Assembly (NCBI RefSeq): GCF_000986795.1
Contig: NZ_LAYZ01000001.1
Location: 434,001 to 498,000, forward strand
Direction of reading: 5' to 3'
DNA from: Salinicoccus sediminis
Lineage (GTDB): Bacteria; Bacillota; Bacilli; Staphylococcales; Salinicoccaceae
Length of the DNA: 64,000 bases
Part shown: positions 10,451 through 20,501 of the stretch, in pieces
Position numbering within the stretch: the first letter of the stretch is position 1
Layout of the letters: every line of letters begins with the position of its first letter
Notes under the pieces: generated by a model
Told to the model about the DNA's origin: nothing
Databases searched by the model: none
Seen by the model: the letters and a program-made list of their open reading frames with translations, nothing else
Translations under genes and position numbers: made by a program

Positions 10451-11520
10451 GTTTCTTCCCCGTCCTCCCTGCGGCGCCGGCGGTTCCTGGACAGGATGAT
10501 GTTGATCACCGGTGCAACAATCAGCAGGATGAAGAAGATCCTGAATATATGATAGCTTGAGATCATTGCGATGTTCGCTCCCATCTCCACTGCAACTATG
10601 ATGATCTGGCCGATGCCGCCGGGTGCTGCACTCAGGAACAGATCATTGAAGTTATGCTCCGTAAGCAGGATGAAGAGGATGACGATCATGAACGTACCCA
10701 GTATAAGGAGTACATTCTGGACAAGCATCGACACCACCATGCGCCTGTTCAGCCTGCTGACCAGTGAGGAAATCTGGATGCCGACACGGATGCCGAACAG
10801 CACCTGTGCGAGGTACATGAATTCCACATCTAGGGCAAATGTATGGTCTGTGGAGAGGTTCCACACCAGCACGCCGATCATCGGGGCAATCATTACAGGG
10901 ACCGGAAACTTCAAAAGTTTGAGGACGAACGTGAGCACCACTGCCCCGGCGGCCAGTATGAGCATTTCAGGCACGAGCACAGAAGTGAGGTCCGGTTCAA
11001 TATCATCCGGTATACCGGGAGCACCGTCTGAAAAAACACTGGCTATGAAGGGGACCAGGATGACAACGAGGACGATGCGGGACATCTGTGTAAGAGTTAC
11101 CAGAAGCAGGTCGGCGCGTTTTTCCTCCTCTGCCATCAGAATCATCTGTGAAAGCGCCCCGGGTGTTGTTGCAAGGACCGCAGTTTCATATGTACAGCCT
11201 GTCATTTTCGTGAAAAACCTGGCCAGTATCAGACTGAGGATGATGACCATCAGGGTAAGCAGCACGATATTGAACACATCATCCTGCATATCGATTATGG
11301 TCTCCTTGGTGAAGGTGGAGCCGATTTCGATACCGATGATGAAGATGCCGACGTCGCCCATCCACTTCTTAAACCCTGTATCCCGTCTGGTCAGCCGCTG
11401 GAAGATCACTGTTGCGACCATCGCCCCGAAAAGCCACGGCAGAATCATGCCGGCTGTCTGCAATATCCATGAAAGGGTCATTGCCGCAGTAAACAGGAAC
11501 AGCAGCCTCAAATATTTCAT
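10447..11520 (-). CDS. AbrB-family (AmoA-like) integral membrane protein
   Basis: Polytopic membrane protein of 357 residues in the Pfam AbrB/ammonia-monooxygenase-like family, often mislabelled as a regulator or as AmoA. It has about ten hydrophobic segments and an internal duplication: the halves each hold a small-residue-rich motif, TTPGALSQMILMAEE (first half) and AAPGGIGQIIIVAVE (second half). A basic Arg-rich tail ends the protein. SD GGGGAGG lies 9 bases before ATG. Physiological substrate unknown. Its stop codon lies inside the valS promoter. Confidence 0.8.
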   Translation of the reverse strand: MKYLRLLFLFTAAMTLSWILQTAGMILPWLFGAMVATVIFQRLTRRDTGFKKWMGDVGIFIIGIEIGSTFTKETIIDMQDDVFNIVLLTLMVIILSLILARFFTKMTGCTYETAVLATTPGALSQMILMAEEEKRADLLLVTLTQMSRIVLVVILVPFIASVFSDGAPGIPDDIEPDLTSVLVPEMLILAAGAVVLTFVLKLLKFPVPVMIAPMIGVLVWNLSTDHTFALDVEFMYLAQVLFGIRVGIQISSLVSRLNRRMVVSMLVQNVLLILGTFMIVILFILLTEHNFNDLFLSAAPGGIGQIIIVAVEMGANIAMISSYHIFRIFFILLIVAPVINIILSRNRRRRREDGEET

Positions 11521-11569
11521 TATGTAAAACCTCCCCTTTGTACCATCTGTATGCCTTTGCCGTAAACAA

Positions 11570-11602
11570 CAAAAACTTCCACATCGAATGCGGAAGTTTT
11601 TG
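11570..11602 (-). terminator. Terminator of the cytochrome c gene
   Basis: Stem AAAAACTTCC...GGAAGTTTTT with short loop and T tracts on both sides, so it could act in either direction; it directly follows the cytochrome stop on the minus strand. Confidence 0.8.
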
Positions 11603-11608
11603 TATCAG

Positions 11609-12148
11609 TTATTGGCCTGCCATGAATTCATAGAGTGCAGTCAGGTCTTCATCAGCAATCTGATCCTGGCTGAATGACGGCATTGATCCCCGGCCGTTTC
11701 TGACAACATCAGTGAATTCACCTTCATCGAGGCTTGTGCCTGCAAGCGCAGGTCCCATGCCGCCGGAGAAGTCCTGACCATGACAGGACGCACAGTTGTC
11801 GCGGGCAAATCCTTCAGCATCGAAGTCGCCTGTGGATGCCTCTTCACCGCCGCCTTCTCCGCCGCTTTCCTCTTCGCCTCCGCCGGATGATTCTTCGGAA
11901 GACTCCTCTTCCTCTCCTCCGCCGGTAAGCGCAACACCACCGTTACCTGTGGCAAGGTGTATTACAAGAGGGATAAGTAACAAAAGGATGATGATCGGAG
12001 TGATCCAAACAAGCGGGTTTCTCTTGTCATCCTCTTTGTGTTCAATCATTTCTCTGTTTTGGCCATCGACGAACGTTTTGTCTTCGTCTCTCTGCCCTTT
12101 CATGAACTTGTCTTTATCGGACACATGCTTGTCCTTATCATTTGCCAT
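11609..12148 (-). CDS. Membrane-anchored c-type cytochrome (c550/c551-like)
   Basis: Small electron-transfer protein tethered outside the membrane. It has 179 residues: a charged N-terminal cytoplasmic part, one membrane helix (WITPIIILLLLIPLVIHLAT, near residues 47-66), a low-complexity Gly/Glu/Ser linker, and a C-terminal cytochrome c domain with CASCH haem site and a Met ligand in GSMPSF. Start chosen at 12148: GGAGG lies 8 bases upstream and overlaps an earlier in-frame ATG (12163) that has no SD of its own. It lies after hemL, next to the haem genes whose product it needs. Confidence 0.88.
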   Translation of the reverse strand: MANDKDKHVSDKDKFMKGQRDEDKTFVDGQNREMIEHKEDDKRNPLVWITPIIILLLLIPLVIHLATGNGGVALTGGGEEEESSEESSGGGEEESGGEGGGEEASTGDFDAEGFARDNCASCHGQDFSGGMGPALAGTSLDEGEFTDVVRNGRGSMPSFSQDQIADEDLTALYEFMAGQ

Positions 12149-12179
12149 GTACACAACCTCCATTTATGTGTTTAAGTCA

Positions 12180-12207
12180 ATTATACACTTTATTTATTTT
12201 CCGTAAA
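12180..12207 (-). promoter_or_regulatory. Promoter of the cytochrome c gene
   Basis: TTTACG (12207-12202) and perfect TATAAT (12185-12180) with a 16-base spacer, in the gap between hemL and the cytochrome gene. Confidence 0.6.
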
Positions 12208-12221
12208 CGGTATAAATTGAG

Positions 12222-13508
12222 TTATTCTGCTTTAATTTTGTCCAGGGCATTACTGAATGCCGTCAGTGTTTTACTTATGTCCTCTTCGGTATGTTTAGTC
12301 GAAAGGAACATGCCTTCAAACTGGGACGGCGGCAGGTATACGCCCTCTTCAAGCAGGTTGCGGTACATTTTGGCAAACAAGCCGAGGTCGCTCGTATTAG
12401 CCGAATCGAAGTCTGTAACCGGCCCTTCAGTGAGGAAGAAACCGAGCATCGAACCGGCACGGTTGACAGTGATCGGATAGCCTTTTTCACTGAATATCTC
12501 CTTCAGACCGTTCTCAAGCACGTCGCCGAGGCGGTTGAAATGCTCATAGCTCTCCGGCGTGAGCTGCTTCAGTGTTTCAAGGCCCGCTGTCATGGCAAGC
12601 GGGTTCCCTGAAAGCGTCCCCGCCTGGTAGATGTCGCCGGTCGGTGCAATGCGCTCCATGATGTCGCGGCGGCCGCCGTAGGCGCCGACCGGCAGTCCGC
12701 CGCCGATGACTTTTCCGAGACATGTGAGGTCGGGGGTGATTCCGTAATGGCCCTGGGCGCAGTTATACCCCACCCTGAAGCCTGTCATGACTTCATCGAA
12801 GATCAGGAGAGTGCCGTTCTCCTCTGTGATCCTTCGGACGAAATCAAGGTAGCCTTCCACAGGAGGAACGACGCCCATGTTGCCGGCAACCGGCTCCATG
12901 ATCACTGCCGCAATGTCTTCGCCGAATTGGTCGAACGCTTCCTTCAGGCTCTCTTCATCATTGTATGGCACCGTGATCGTGTTGGCGGCCGTACCTTCCG
13001 GCACTCCCGGAGAATCCGGAAGTCCGAGCGTCGCCACCCCGCTGCCCGCTTTTATGAGCAGCGAATCGCTGTGCCCGTGGTAGCACCCTTCGAATTTGAG
13101 GATCTTGCTGCGGCCTGTGAATCCTCTTGCAAGCCTCAGGGCCGCAAGTGTTGCTTCTGTACCCGATGACACCATGCGTATCATTTCCACAGAAGGCACA
13201 CGGTCGATGACCAATTCCGCCAGCTCGTTTTCAAGTGATGTCGGTGCACCGAAACTGGTGCCTTTTTTGGCGGCTTCAGAAACCGCGTCCACCACTCTGT
13301 CGTCACTGTGGCCGAGGATGAGCGGACCGAAACTGAGCACATAGTCGATATATTCATTGCCGTCGACATCATATGTCCGGGCATCTTTGGCATGATCGAT
13401 GAATACAGGATCCATCCCTACTGAATTGAACGCCCTGACAGGACTGTTCACACCGCCCGGCATGAGTTCCATTGCTTTCTTATAGAGTGCCTTCGAATTT
13501 TCGTACAT
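12222..13508 (-). CDS. hemL: Glutamate-1-semialdehyde 2,1-aminomutase
   Basis: PLP enzyme that converts glutamate-1-semialdehyde to 5-aminolevulinate, the second step of the C5 haem route. It has 428 residues with this start. N-terminal [12 protein letters not shown], the [13 protein letters not shown] motif, [11 protein letters not shown] and the PLP lysine in [17 protein letters not shown] are typical. Start [12 protein letters not shown] at 13508 is favoured over 13529 because it fits family length and begins one base after the hemB stop, with GGGATGG upstream. Last gene of the hem operon. Confidence 0.95.
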   Translation of the reverse strand: MYENSKALYKKAMELMPGGVNSPVRAFNSVGMDPVFIDHAKDARTYDVDGNEYIDYVLSFGPLILGHSDDRVVDAVSEAAKKGTSFGAPTSLENELAELVIDRVPSVEMIRMVSSGTEATLAALRLARGFTGRSKILKFEGCYHGHSDSLLIKAGSGVATLGLPDSPGVPEGTAANTITVPYNDEESLKEAFDQFGEDIAAVIMEPVAGNMGVVPPVEGYLDFVRRITEENGTLLIFDEVMTGFRVGYNCAQGHYGITPDLTCLGKVIGGGLPVGAYGGRRDIMERIAPTGDIYQAGTLSGNPLAMTAGLETLKQLTPESYEHFNRLGDVLENGLKEIFSEKGYPITVNRAGSMLGFFLTEGPVTDFDSANTSDLGLFAKMYRNLLEEGVYLPPSQFEGMFLSTKHTEEDISKTLTAFSNALDKIKAE

Positions 13509-13509
13509 G

Positions 13510-14490
13510 CTATTCCATCCCTTCATCAATCATTCTGCAAAGATCTTTTGCGAAATAGGTGATAATCATATCCGCGCCGGCACGTTTCATGGATACCATC
13601 TGCTCCATGATCACTTCTTCATCAAGCAGTCCCATATCAATGGCGGTACGTGTCATTGAGTATTCTCCGCTTACATTATACGCCACTACAGGTACGTTTG
13701 AATTGTTCCTGACATCACGGATGATATCAAGATATGACAATGCGGGTTTTACGATCATCATATCGCATCCCTCTTCAAGGTCGCTTTCAAGCTCACGTTG
13801 TGCTTCAAGTCGGTTTGCCGGATCCATCTGGTACGTCCTCCTGTCACCGAATGATGGTGTGGAGTCGGCGGCATCCCTGAAGGGGCCGTAGAACTTGGAG
13901 GCATATTTGATGCCGTAGCTCATGATCGGAATGTGGCTGAAGCCGTTGTCATCGAGACCTTTTCTGATTTCACTGACAAACCCGTCCATCATGTTGCTCG
14001 GGGCAATGATATCCGCTCCGGCCCCTGCCTGAGAGACCGCTGTTTGGACGAGCAGCGGCAGGGTGCTGTCATTATCCACATCTTTGGTTTCACTGTCGAT
14101 CAGACCGCAGTGTCCATGGTCTGTATATTCACAGAGGCATGTATCCAGTATCACAAGGATGTCAGGATGGAGCCTTTTGCTGATCCTGCATGCTTCCTGC
14201 ACGACACCGTGGTCATGGTATGCGCCTGTGCCTTCGGGATCCTTTTCATTCGGAATGCCGAAAAAGATGACGGATTTTATCCCCAGGCGGCTGACTTCCT
14301 CCAGCTCTTCTTCAAGCAGGTTCAGCGATACCTGGAATACGCCTTTCATCGACGGTACTTCTTTTCTGACATCATCCGCTTCCACTACGAATATCGGATA
14401 GATGAAATCTTCTTTTGTCACTCTGGTCTCCCTGACCATATCTCGCATAAACGCCGTCCTTCTCATACGGCGATGTCTGTCAAAATTCAT
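13510..14490 (-). CDS. hemB: Delta-aminolevulinic acid dehydratase (porphobilinogen synthase)
   Basis: Condenses two 5-aminolevulinates into porphobilinogen. It has 326 residues. The zinc-site cysteines are in [14 protein letters not shown]; Schiff-base lysines are in [15 protein letters not shown] and in [12 protein letters not shown]. Start [10 protein letters not shown] (14490) is chosen: AGAGGTG lies upstream, and it matches Bacillus HemB; an earlier in-frame ATG at 14520 would overlap hemD further. hemL starts one base after its stop. Confidence 0.96.
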   Translation of the reverse strand: MNFDRHRRMRRTAFMRDMVRETRVTKEDFIYPIFVVEADDVRKEVPSMKGVFQVSLNLLEEELEEVSRLGIKSVIFFGIPNEKDPEGTGAYHDHGVVQEACRISKRLHPDILVILDTCLCEYTDHGHCGLIDSETKDVDNDSTLPLLVQTAVSQAGAGADIIAPSNMMDGFVSEIRKGLDDNGFSHIPIMSYGIKYASKFYGPFRDAADSTPSFGDRRTYQMDPANRLEAQRELESDLEEGCDMMIVKPALSYLDIIRDVRNNSNVPVVAYNVSGEYSMTRTAIDMGLLDEEVIMEQMVSMKRAGADMIITYFAKDLCRMIDEGME

Positions 14491-14516
14491 CGTTACACCT
14501 CTGATTAACTCTTTTT

Positions 14517-15194
14517 TCAAGCATGTCGAACATATCCTGCAGTGTCTCTTTTTCCGGCCGGATACTGTCGATTCCCCTTTTTTTTTAATGCATCATGCGT
14601 CACATGGCCGATTGCTGCCACAACCACATTTTCAAGTATGTCCCGGCTCATCTTCCCGGCGAATGCTTCGACGCCCGACGGGCTTGAGAAAGTGACCGCA
14701 TAAGCCCCTTCCTCCAGCAGCCTTTCGATCTTTGCAAGTGACTCTTCATCCGGGACGGGATGATAAAGCCGGATACGCGTGACCTCCGCGCCGGCGCCGC
14801 TCAGGTATTCATACATGAGTGGCCGGGCGTTGGCACTCACGGGGTAAAGGATCCGTTCTCCTTTTTTTACAGCAAACTCCTCCATGAATTTCTCCTGGGT
14901 ATAGCCGCTCGGTTCAAAATCGACATGCATGCCATGCTCCGCCATGGTCTCACTCGTCCTTTTACCGATGCTGGCCAGTCTGTTGAATTTGACCCTGCCA
15001 AGGAGCGGGGCAAAATGTTCCACCGAATTCGGACTGGTCAGAATCAGCCAGTCGTATTCCCCGTCCAGCACGTCTTCGTCGAAGGGCAGCAGCTCGGTTC
15101 TGATCACCGGTGCATGCTCGATGGTAAAATCACCGGACCCTGCACTCCCCATTCTGCTCTGGGTAACAATTACGACCGGCTTAGAGCGATTCAT
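14517..15194 (-). CDS. hemD: Uroporphyrinogen-III synthase, C-terminus altered by a poly-A frameshift
   Basis: Closes and inverts ring D of hydroxymethylbilane to give uroporphyrinogen III. The reading frame gives 225 residues with typical sequence ([43 protein letters not shown]). Near the end is a run of nine A on the coding strand (14578-14586). As read, the protein ends [22 protein letters not shown]-like and stops at 14517. With one A fewer it would read [19 protein letters not shown] and stop at 14480, overlapping hemB by 11 bases, which looks more natural. This may be a real frameshift, slippage or a base-call error. The start overlaps hemC by 14 bases. Confidence 0.85.
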   Translation of the reverse strand: MNRSKPVVIVTQSRMGSAGSGDFTIEHAPVIRTELLPFDEDVLDGEYDWLILTSPNSVEHFAPLLGRVKFNRLASIGKRTSETMAEHGMHVDFEPSGYTQEKFMEEFAVKKGERILYPVSANARPLMYEYLSGAGAEVTRIRLYHPVPDEESLAKIERLLEEGAYAVTFSSPSGVEAFAGKMSRDILENVVVAAIGHVTHDALKKKGNRQYPAGKRDTAGYVRHA

Positions 15195-16104
15195 TGATCC
15201 TGTCAATGATGTCCTTGGCCCCGATACGTTCCATCTCATCCGCTACAAGGTTGCCAAGCGTTTCCGGATTTTCATGGGATTTTCTGACGAGGTACTGCTC
15301 ACTGCCATCTTCAGGCATGATGAGGCCGGTCAGGTACAGCTCGCCATCTTCATATTTTGCATGTCCGCCAATCGGCACCTGGCAGCTGCCGTCCATACGC
15401 TTCAGAAATGCCCTCTCGGCATTTGTACATGCTGCATCCTCCTCGGAATGGACCTTCTGCAGCATTTCAATGAGTTCCCTGTCATCAGAGCGGCACTCTA
15501 TGCCGAGTGCGCCCTGGGCGATTGCAGGAATGAAAGTTTCAGGATCCAGATATTCAGTCACGATATCATCGGACCATCCCATGCGCTTCAGTCCCGCCGC
15601 AGCAAGGATGATTGCATCATATTCACCGGACTCCATCTTTTTGATGCGGGTGTCGATGTTTCCGCGCACCCATTCGACTTTGATGTCATCCCTCATTGAC
15701 AGCAGCTGGGCGCCGCGGCGGAGACTGCTCGTCCCTACCACGCTGCCTGCCGGCAGGTCTTTGAACGTCACCTTGTCATTGGAGAGGAAGGCATCGCGCA
15801 TATCTTCACGCTGCGGCACACATGCGATGGTGAATCCTTCTGACAGGGTGCTCGGCACATCTTTCAGACTGTGGATCGCCATGTCGATTTCCTTGTTTTC
15901 AAGCGCCTGTTCGATTTCTTTGACAAAAAGGCCTTTGCCGCCGACTTTTGACAGCTGCACATCCACGATGCGGTCACCTTTGGTGACGATTTCCTTTATT
16001 TCGACATCCATGTCAGGATAATGTTCCTTCAGACTGTCTATGAACTGCTTCGACTGTGTCAGCGCCAGGCCGCTCCGCCTTGATCCTACGATAAATTTTC
16101 GCAT
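15181..16104 (-). CDS. hemC: Hydroxymethylbilane synthase (porphobilinogen deaminase)
   Basis: Joins four porphobilinogens into the linear tetrapyrrole using a dipyrromethane cofactor. It has 307 residues, the normal length. The start [51 protein letters not shown] and the cofactor-attachment cysteine in GIECRSDD are all present. AAAGGAGA lies before ATG. It sits between hemX and hemD. Confidence 0.97.
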   Translation of the reverse strand: MRKFIVGSRRSGLALTQSKQFIDSLKEHYPDMDVEIKEIVTKGDRIVDVQLSKVGGKGLFVKEIEQALENKEIDMAIHSLKDVPSTLSEGFTIACVPQREDMRDAFLSNDKVTFKDLPAGSVVGTSSLRRGAQLLSMRDDIKVEWVRGNIDTRIKKMESGEYDAIILAAAGLKRMGWSDDIVTEYLDPETFIPAIAQGALGIECRSDDRELIEMLQKVHSEEDAACTNAERAFLKRMDGSCQVPIGGHAKYEDGELYLTGLIMPEDGSEQYLVRKSHENPETLGNLVADEMERIGAKDIIDRINESL

Positions 16105-16118
16105 TCGGTATTTCTCCT

Positions 16119-16943
16119 TTAATAACCCCAGAAATGGAACTGGGAGAGTTGTGTGATGAAAATATAATTAAGCATGCAAATGAAGAAGATGATGACATTC
16201 AATTTGGCAAAACGCAAAATATTGTGTTCCGTTTTCAGATGGAACAGCAGTGCGGCATACAGCAGCAGCACAATGCATGTGCCGAGGACTTTGATATCAG
16301 TGAATATCTGCGTTCCCATTATATTGATGCCCCACATCGCTCCGAGCAGGATGCTGATTGCCATGCTGCACACACCGAAAAGCAGCGTGCGCACCATCAT
16401 CTTTTCTGCCGTCCCTACGCTGAACAATGAAAAGAAAAGCCGGTTGAAACGCTTCTTTTTCAGATTATCATACTGGATGACATAAATCACGGCATGCAGT
16501 GCAGAGACGAAGAACAGGACATATGCAAACAGGGCAAGACCGACATGGATGACGAGCAGCTCATTCATCAAAGTGGAAACTTCGGTCGTCCTCGAGTACT
16601 GCACCGGTGCAAAGGTATGAACGGCGAACAGCATGAAAGCGGTCAATACATATATGAACAATGCAATTTCCGAATCACTTCTCCTGTAGTGCAGGAGGCC
16701 GGTCAGTATTATGAGTATGGACAGTGCATACAGACCCTCAAATGTAGTCTGGACCGGAATCCGGCCGATGCTTACACTGATGCCGATGAAACCTGTGATC
16801 TGCAGTCCCGCCGCCGCAACTGCAATATAAAACGAAACCTTCCTGGCCTGGCGATTTCTGAAAAACAGATCGTAGCTCAGCGCAGAAAGGCTTATAAAAT
16901 ATAATAATAGAATAAATTCATGGATGCGGAACATAAAGTCCAT
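16119..16943 (-). CDS. hemX: HemX / CcsA-like cytochrome c assembly-type membrane protein
   Basis: Polytopic membrane protein of 274 residues with about eight membrane segments. The C-terminal half resembles CcsA/ResC-type haem-handling proteins ([39 protein letters not shown]). In B. subtilis HemX lowers the amount of HemA; a role in haem handling or HemA control is inferred here from position alone. The start has AGGTGGG six bases before ATG. It lies between hemA and hemC. Confidence 0.9.
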   Translation of the reverse strand: MDFMFRIHEFILLLYFISLSALSYDLFFRNRQARKVSFYIAVAAAGLQITGFIGISVSIGRIPVQTTFEGLYALSILIILTGLLHYRRSDSEIALFIYVLTAFMLFAVHTFAPVQYSRTTEVSTLMNELLVIHVGLALFAYVLFFVSALHAVIYVIQYDNLKKKRFNRLFFSLFSVGTAEKMMVRTLLFGVCSMAISILLGAMWGINIMGTQIFTDIKVLGTCIVLLLYAALLFHLKTEHNILRFAKLNVIIFFICMLNYIFITQLSQFHFWGY

Positions 16944-16958
16944 ATGTTACCCACCTGT

Positions 16959-18308
16959 CTAATCGAGTGCGAGCTCCTGTTTTCTGGCACGGAGCCTTTC
17001 CTGATTTTTGGCTTTATCCTGCTGTCTGATCTCATTCACTTCGTCTTCGATGCCGAACAGCTGCTGGATTTCATCCAGTTTCACATCCGCTTTTCTGCTG
17101 CCTGCAATCTCTTTCGTATAGATGATGGGATCTTTGAGCATCTGGTTTATGATGCTCTTCATGTGTTTGGAGATGATTGTCCGCTCACGGTCGGTCATTT
17201 CCGGCATTTTTCTTTCCACACTCTGGAATGTATCTTCATGTATACTGAGCGCTTTGGATCTTAGCGCCTGGATGACCGGTACAACACCGAGCATACTCAC
17301 CCACTCTTCAAAACTGTCCATGCTCTCTGCAATCATCGCTTCAATCTTGAGTGCCTCTTCCCTGCGGGTGGAAAGGTTGGCATCCACGAGTCCCTGCAGG
17401 TCGTCCACATTATACATGTAGACATCATCCAGGCTACTCACGCCGGGCGCGATGTCACGCGGCAGGGCAATGTCCATCAGCACGAGCGGTTCCCTCATCT
17501 TCCTGTCAGCCAGAGCGTTCCTGACAATGTCTTCGGTAATGACATGGTTTCTCGCCGCTGTACTTGAAATGACGATATCGGCATCCGCAAGCTGGGCTTC
17601 CAGCGTGTCGAACGGTGCACTCTCACCGCCAAAACGCTGTACCAGCGCCTGCGCCTTGTCCTCTGAACGGTTGATGACCGTCAATTTGTTGATACCGTTC
17701 GATGTCAGATTGAGCAGGGATTGCTCCGCCATTTCACCCGCGCCGATCACAAGGACTTTGCTGTCGCTTATATTGGAGAAGATCTTCTTGGCCAGTTCAA
17801 CCGCGGAATATGAAATTGATATTGCATTTTTTGAAATATCCGTTTCACTGTGTCCCCGTTTTGCGACTGTAATCGCCTCTTTGAAGAGCTTGTTGAAGAT
17901 TGTCCCTGTCGTATGTTCCTGCTGTGCAGTAAAGAAAGCCTCCCTGATCTGTCCGAGGATCTGCGTTTCTCCCAGCACCATGGACTCAAGCCCTGCTGTC
18001 ACTCGGTACAGGTGATGGATGGCTTCGTCCGCCACCTTCACATCCGTGATGCTCTTCACTTGGTCAAACTCGAGACCGAACCAGTCCGAGAGGAATTTCT
18101 GGGAATAGTACTTGCCAGTATGCACCTGGTCACTGACCACATATAATTCAGTACGGTTGCATGTAGAAAGCAGTACAGCTTCAAGTATGCTTTTTTGTTC
18201 TCTTAATCTGTGGAGTGCCGGAATGACTTCCTCATCTTCAAAAGCCACCAATTCTCTTTCTTCGACACTCGCTTTTCTGTAATTCAGACTTAACGCAATA
18301 ACGTGCAT
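16959..18308 (-). CDS. hemA: Glutamyl-tRNA reductase
   Basis: First committed step of haem synthesis: reduces Glu-tRNA to glutamate-1-semialdehyde with NADPH. It has 449 residues. The catalytic Cys50 is in STCNRTELY; GLESMVLGETQILGQI and the nucleotide-binding VLVIGAGEMAEQ follow; a C-terminal helical dimerisation domain ends in charged residues. The start MHVIALSLNYRKAS (18308) fits the family; an ORF extension to 18329 has no SD. It is the first gene of hemAXCDBL, with a PerR-like palindrome and a promoter upstream. Confidence 0.97.
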   Translation of the reverse strand: MHVIALSLNYRKASVEERELVAFEDEEVIPALHRLREQKSILEAVLLSTCNRTELYVVSDQVHTGKYYSQKFLSDWFGLEFDQVKSITDVKVADEAIHHLYRVTAGLESMVLGETQILGQIREAFFTAQQEHTTGTIFNKLFKEAITVAKRGHSETDISKNAISISYSAVELAKKIFSNISDSKVLVIGAGEMAEQSLLNLTSNGINKLTVINRSEDKAQALVQRFGGESAPFDTLEAQLADADIVISSTAARNHVITEDIVRNALADRKMREPLVLMDIALPRDIAPGVSSLDDVYMYNVDDLQGLVDANLSTRREEALKIEAMIAESMDSFEEWVSMLGVVPVIQALRSKALSIHEDTFQSVERKMPEMTDRERTIISKHMKSIINQMLKDPIIYTKEIAGSRKADVKLDEIQQLFGIEDEVNEIRQQDKAKNQERLRARKQELALD

Positions 18309-18363
18309 CCGAATTGCCCCCCAATCCATATTGCACCTTCACAAGGTACTTATAACACATATC

Positions 18364-18392
18364 ATTTTAACAGAATGTGAACATATTATCCA
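18364..18392 (-). promoter_or_regulatory. Likely promoter of hemA
   Basis: TGGATA (18392-18387) and TAAAAT (18369-18364) with a 17-base spacer, about 55 bases before the hemA start. Confidence 0.45.
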
Positions 18393-18402
18393 TGCCGCCG
18401 CT

Positions 18403-18427
18403 CTTATTTATACTGATTATAAATAAG
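18403..18427. promoter_or_regulatory. PerR-box-like operator upstream of hemA
   Basis: A perfect 10-bp inverted repeat with a five-base centre. Its core TTATACTGATTATAA (18408-18422) matches the Bacillus PerR box TTATAATNATTATAA at 14 of the 15 positions, counting N as a match. In B. subtilis hemAXCDBL is PerR-regulated; the binding here is inference. It ends about 10 bases upstream of the proposed -35. It could instead be part of the engB 3' end hairpin, but it lacks a following T run on the minus strand. Confidence 0.6.
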
Positions 18428-18445
18428 AAATTTTTGTGAACATTT

Positions 18446-19033
18446 TCATATGTGATCGGCAATCGTCTGGATGACAAGCGGCAGGTTCTTCTTATCCGTT
18501 GATGAGAACGGGATGATGGTATCCTCCTCCTCAAATTCGATGCTCTCTTTGATTATCTTCAGATGCTTCTGCACTTTGCTTTTTGGAATCTTATCCATCT
18601 TAGTACACACGACAATTACCGGTATTTCGTAATATTTGAGAAAATCATACATCAGAATATCGTCTTCGGTCGGTTTATGCCTCATGTCTATAAGCTGGAT
18701 GACTGCCTTCAAGGCTTCCCTTTCCGTGATATACGCTTCTATCATCGCGCCCCATTTCTCACGCGCCTTCTTTGATTCCTTTGCATACCCGTAACCGGGT
18801 ACGTCCACAAACACGAACTTCGCGTCCATGTCATAGAAGTTGAGCGTCTGGGTCTTTCCCGGCTTCGACGAAGTCCTTGCGATATTCTTCCTTCCCGCCA
18901 CTGCATTGATGAAAGACGATTTCCCAACATTGGATCTTCCACTGAGCGCTATTTCCGACAGTCCGGTTTCGGGATACTGGTCGGGTCCTACTGCGGATAT
19001 GAGAATATCCACACTTCCCGGGTTTATTTTCAT
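18446..19033 (-). CDS. engB: Ribosome-biogenesis GTPase EngB/YsxC
   Basis: Small GTPase needed for assembly of the 50S subunit. It has 195 residues. The G1 loop GRSNVGKS is at residues 32-39; G2 [13 protein letters not shown]3 DVPGYGYA; G4 TKMDK; G5 FSSTDKK. SD AAGGA lies before ATG. Its place downstream of clpX and upstream of hemA is the same as in Staphylococcus. Confidence 0.97.
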   Translation of the reverse strand: MKINPGSVDILISAVGPDQYPETGLSEIALSGRSNVGKSSFINAVAGRKNIARTSSKPGKTQTLNFYDMDAKFVFVDVPGYGYAKESKKAREKWGAMIEAYITEREALKAVIQLIDMRHKPTEDDILMYDFLKYYEIPVIVVCTKMDKIPKSKVQKHLKIIKESIEFEEEDTIIPFSSTDKKNLPLVIQTIADHI

Positions 19034-19051
19034 ATTTCCATTCCTTTCAGC

Positions 19052-19080
19052 AAAAAGAGCTGTCCGGTTAAAGACAGCTC
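19052..19080 (-). terminator. Terminator of clpX
   Basis: 8-bp perfect stem GAGCTGTC / GACAGCTC followed on the minus strand by five T. It separates clpX from engB. Confidence 0.85.
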
Positions 19081-19098
19081 AGGTGAATTATCATTCGC

Positions 19099-20358
19099 TT
19101 ATGCGCTTTTACGTTCCGGATCCAGCAGTTCGCCGTTTTCATCATAGAGCAAAGGCTGCGCTTCATCCTGGATGGTTTCCCTCGTAATCTTGACTTTACG
19201 GATCTCTTCGTTTGAAGGGATGCTGAACATGATGTCCACCATGCGCTCTTCGATTATCGAGCGGAGACCGCGTGCCCCCGTCCTTCTTTCGATGGCGAGT
19301 TCACTGATTGCATTGAGTGCATCCTCATCAAACTCAAGTTCGACGTTGTCAATCTCAAGCATCTTCTTATACTGCTTGACGAGCGCATTTTTAGGCTCTG
19401 TCAAAATAGAGTTAAGCGCTTCGACATCAAGCTCCTCAAGATAGCTGATGATCGGTACACGGCCGATGAATTCAGGGATCAGGCCGTAGCTCTGGAGGTC
19501 GTCCGGACGCACACGGCTCATAATTGCATCTTTATCGTCGAATTTCTCGCTGGATGCACCACCGAAGCCGATGACCTTTTCACCGATCCTTCTCTTGATG
19601 ATTTCATCCATACCGTCAAATGCACCGCCGATGATGAACAGGATGTTCGTCGTATCTATCTGTATGGACTCCTGGTTCGGATGCTTTCTTCCGCCCTGCG
19701 GCGGCACGCTGGCTGTCGTACCTTCGAGAATCTTGAGCAGTGCCTGCTGCACGCCTTCACCCGATACATCCCTTGTAATTGAAGTGTTTTCGCTCTTTCT
19801 GGCGATCTTGTCGATTTCATCGACATAGATGATTCCCTGTTCTGCCCGTTCAACATCAAAGTCTGCAGCCTGGATCAGTCTCAGAAGGATGTTCTCTACA
19901 TCGTCTCCCACATAACCCGCTTCAGTCAGACTTGTCGCATCCGCAATTGCGAACGGTACATTGAGTGTCCTTGCGAGCGTCTGAGCAAGAAGTGTTTTAC
20001 CACTGCCGGTAGGTCCGATGAGTGCGATATTACTCTTGGAGATTTCAACGCCGTCCTCATTATTCTGATTGATGCGCTTGTAGTGGTTGTAGACCGCCAC
20101 ACTAAGCGCACGTTTGGCTTTTTCCTGGCCGATGACATAGTCATTCAGGGATTCGAGGATCTCCTGCGGCTTGGGAATATCAGTGATCACTTCAGTCTTC
20201 TCTGATTTGAGTTCCTCTTCGATGATCTCGTGGCACAGTTCGATACATTCGTTACAAATATAAACACCGCTGCCTGCTATCAGCTTCTTAACCTGTTCCT
20301 GATCCTTCCCACAGAAAGAACAAGTCAGGTTAGTGTCGTCTTCATTAAATTTAAACAT
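19099..20358 (-). CDS. clpX: ATP-dependent Clp protease ATP-binding subunit ClpX
   Basis: AAA+ unfoldase that feeds substrates to ClpP. It has 419 residues. The N-terminal zinc-binding domain shows CSFCGK and CNECIELC; Walker A is GPTGSGKT, Walker [12 protein letters not shown]; the pore loop GYVGDDVE and the IGF loop (VIGFGGA) for docking on ClpP are present. Start at 20358 chosen because AGAGGTG lies 6 bases upstream; an ORF extension to 20379 has none. Confidence 0.97.
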   Translation of the reverse strand: MFKFNEDDTNLTCSFCGKDQEQVKKLIAGSGVYICNECIELCHEIIEEELKSEKTEVITDIPKPQEILESLNDYVIGQEKAKRALSVAVYNHYKRINQNNEDGVEISKSNIALIGPTGSGKTLLAQTLARTLNVPFAIADATSLTEAGYVGDDVENILLRLIQAADFDVERAEQGIIYVDEIDKIARKSENTSITRDVSGEGVQQALLKILEGTTASVPPQGGRKHPNQESIQIDTTNILFIIGGAFDGMDEIIKRRIGEKVIGFGGASSEKFDDKDAIMSRVRPDDLQSYGLIPEFIGRVPIISYLEELDVEALNSILTEPKNALVKQYKKMLEIDNVELEFDEDALNAISELAIERRTGARGLRSIIEERMVDIMFSIPSNEEIRKVKITRETIQDEAQPLLYDENGELLDPERKSA

Positions 20359-20387
20359 ATTCAACACCTCTTTTTTCATTCCTGTAA

Positions 20388-20416
20388 AATATACTAGATA
20401 TAGGCGGCAAAATCAA
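20388..20416 (-). promoter_or_regulatory. Promoter of clpX
   Basis: TTGATT (20416-20411) and TATATT (20393-20388), spacer 17 bases, just upstream of the clpX SD. Confidence 0.6.
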
Positions 20417-20446
20417 ATAACTGGTTTCAGACTGCTCAAAATGAGT

Positions 20447-20478
20447 AGAAAAGCTCTGCAACAACTGTTACAGAGCTT
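20447..20478 (-). terminator. Terminator of tig
   Basis: 8-bp stem AAGCTCTG / CAGAGCTT, 12-base loop, then TTTTCT on the minus strand, right after the tig stop. Confidence 0.7.
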
Positions 20479-20501
20479 CGTTCTATTTTGGCTATAACCT
20501 G

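Noticed and set aside
11641-12206. Overlapping Ser/Pro-rich and Arg-rich frames
   Set aside because: Produced by the low-complexity Gly/Glu/Ser linker of the cytochrome c gene read in other frames.
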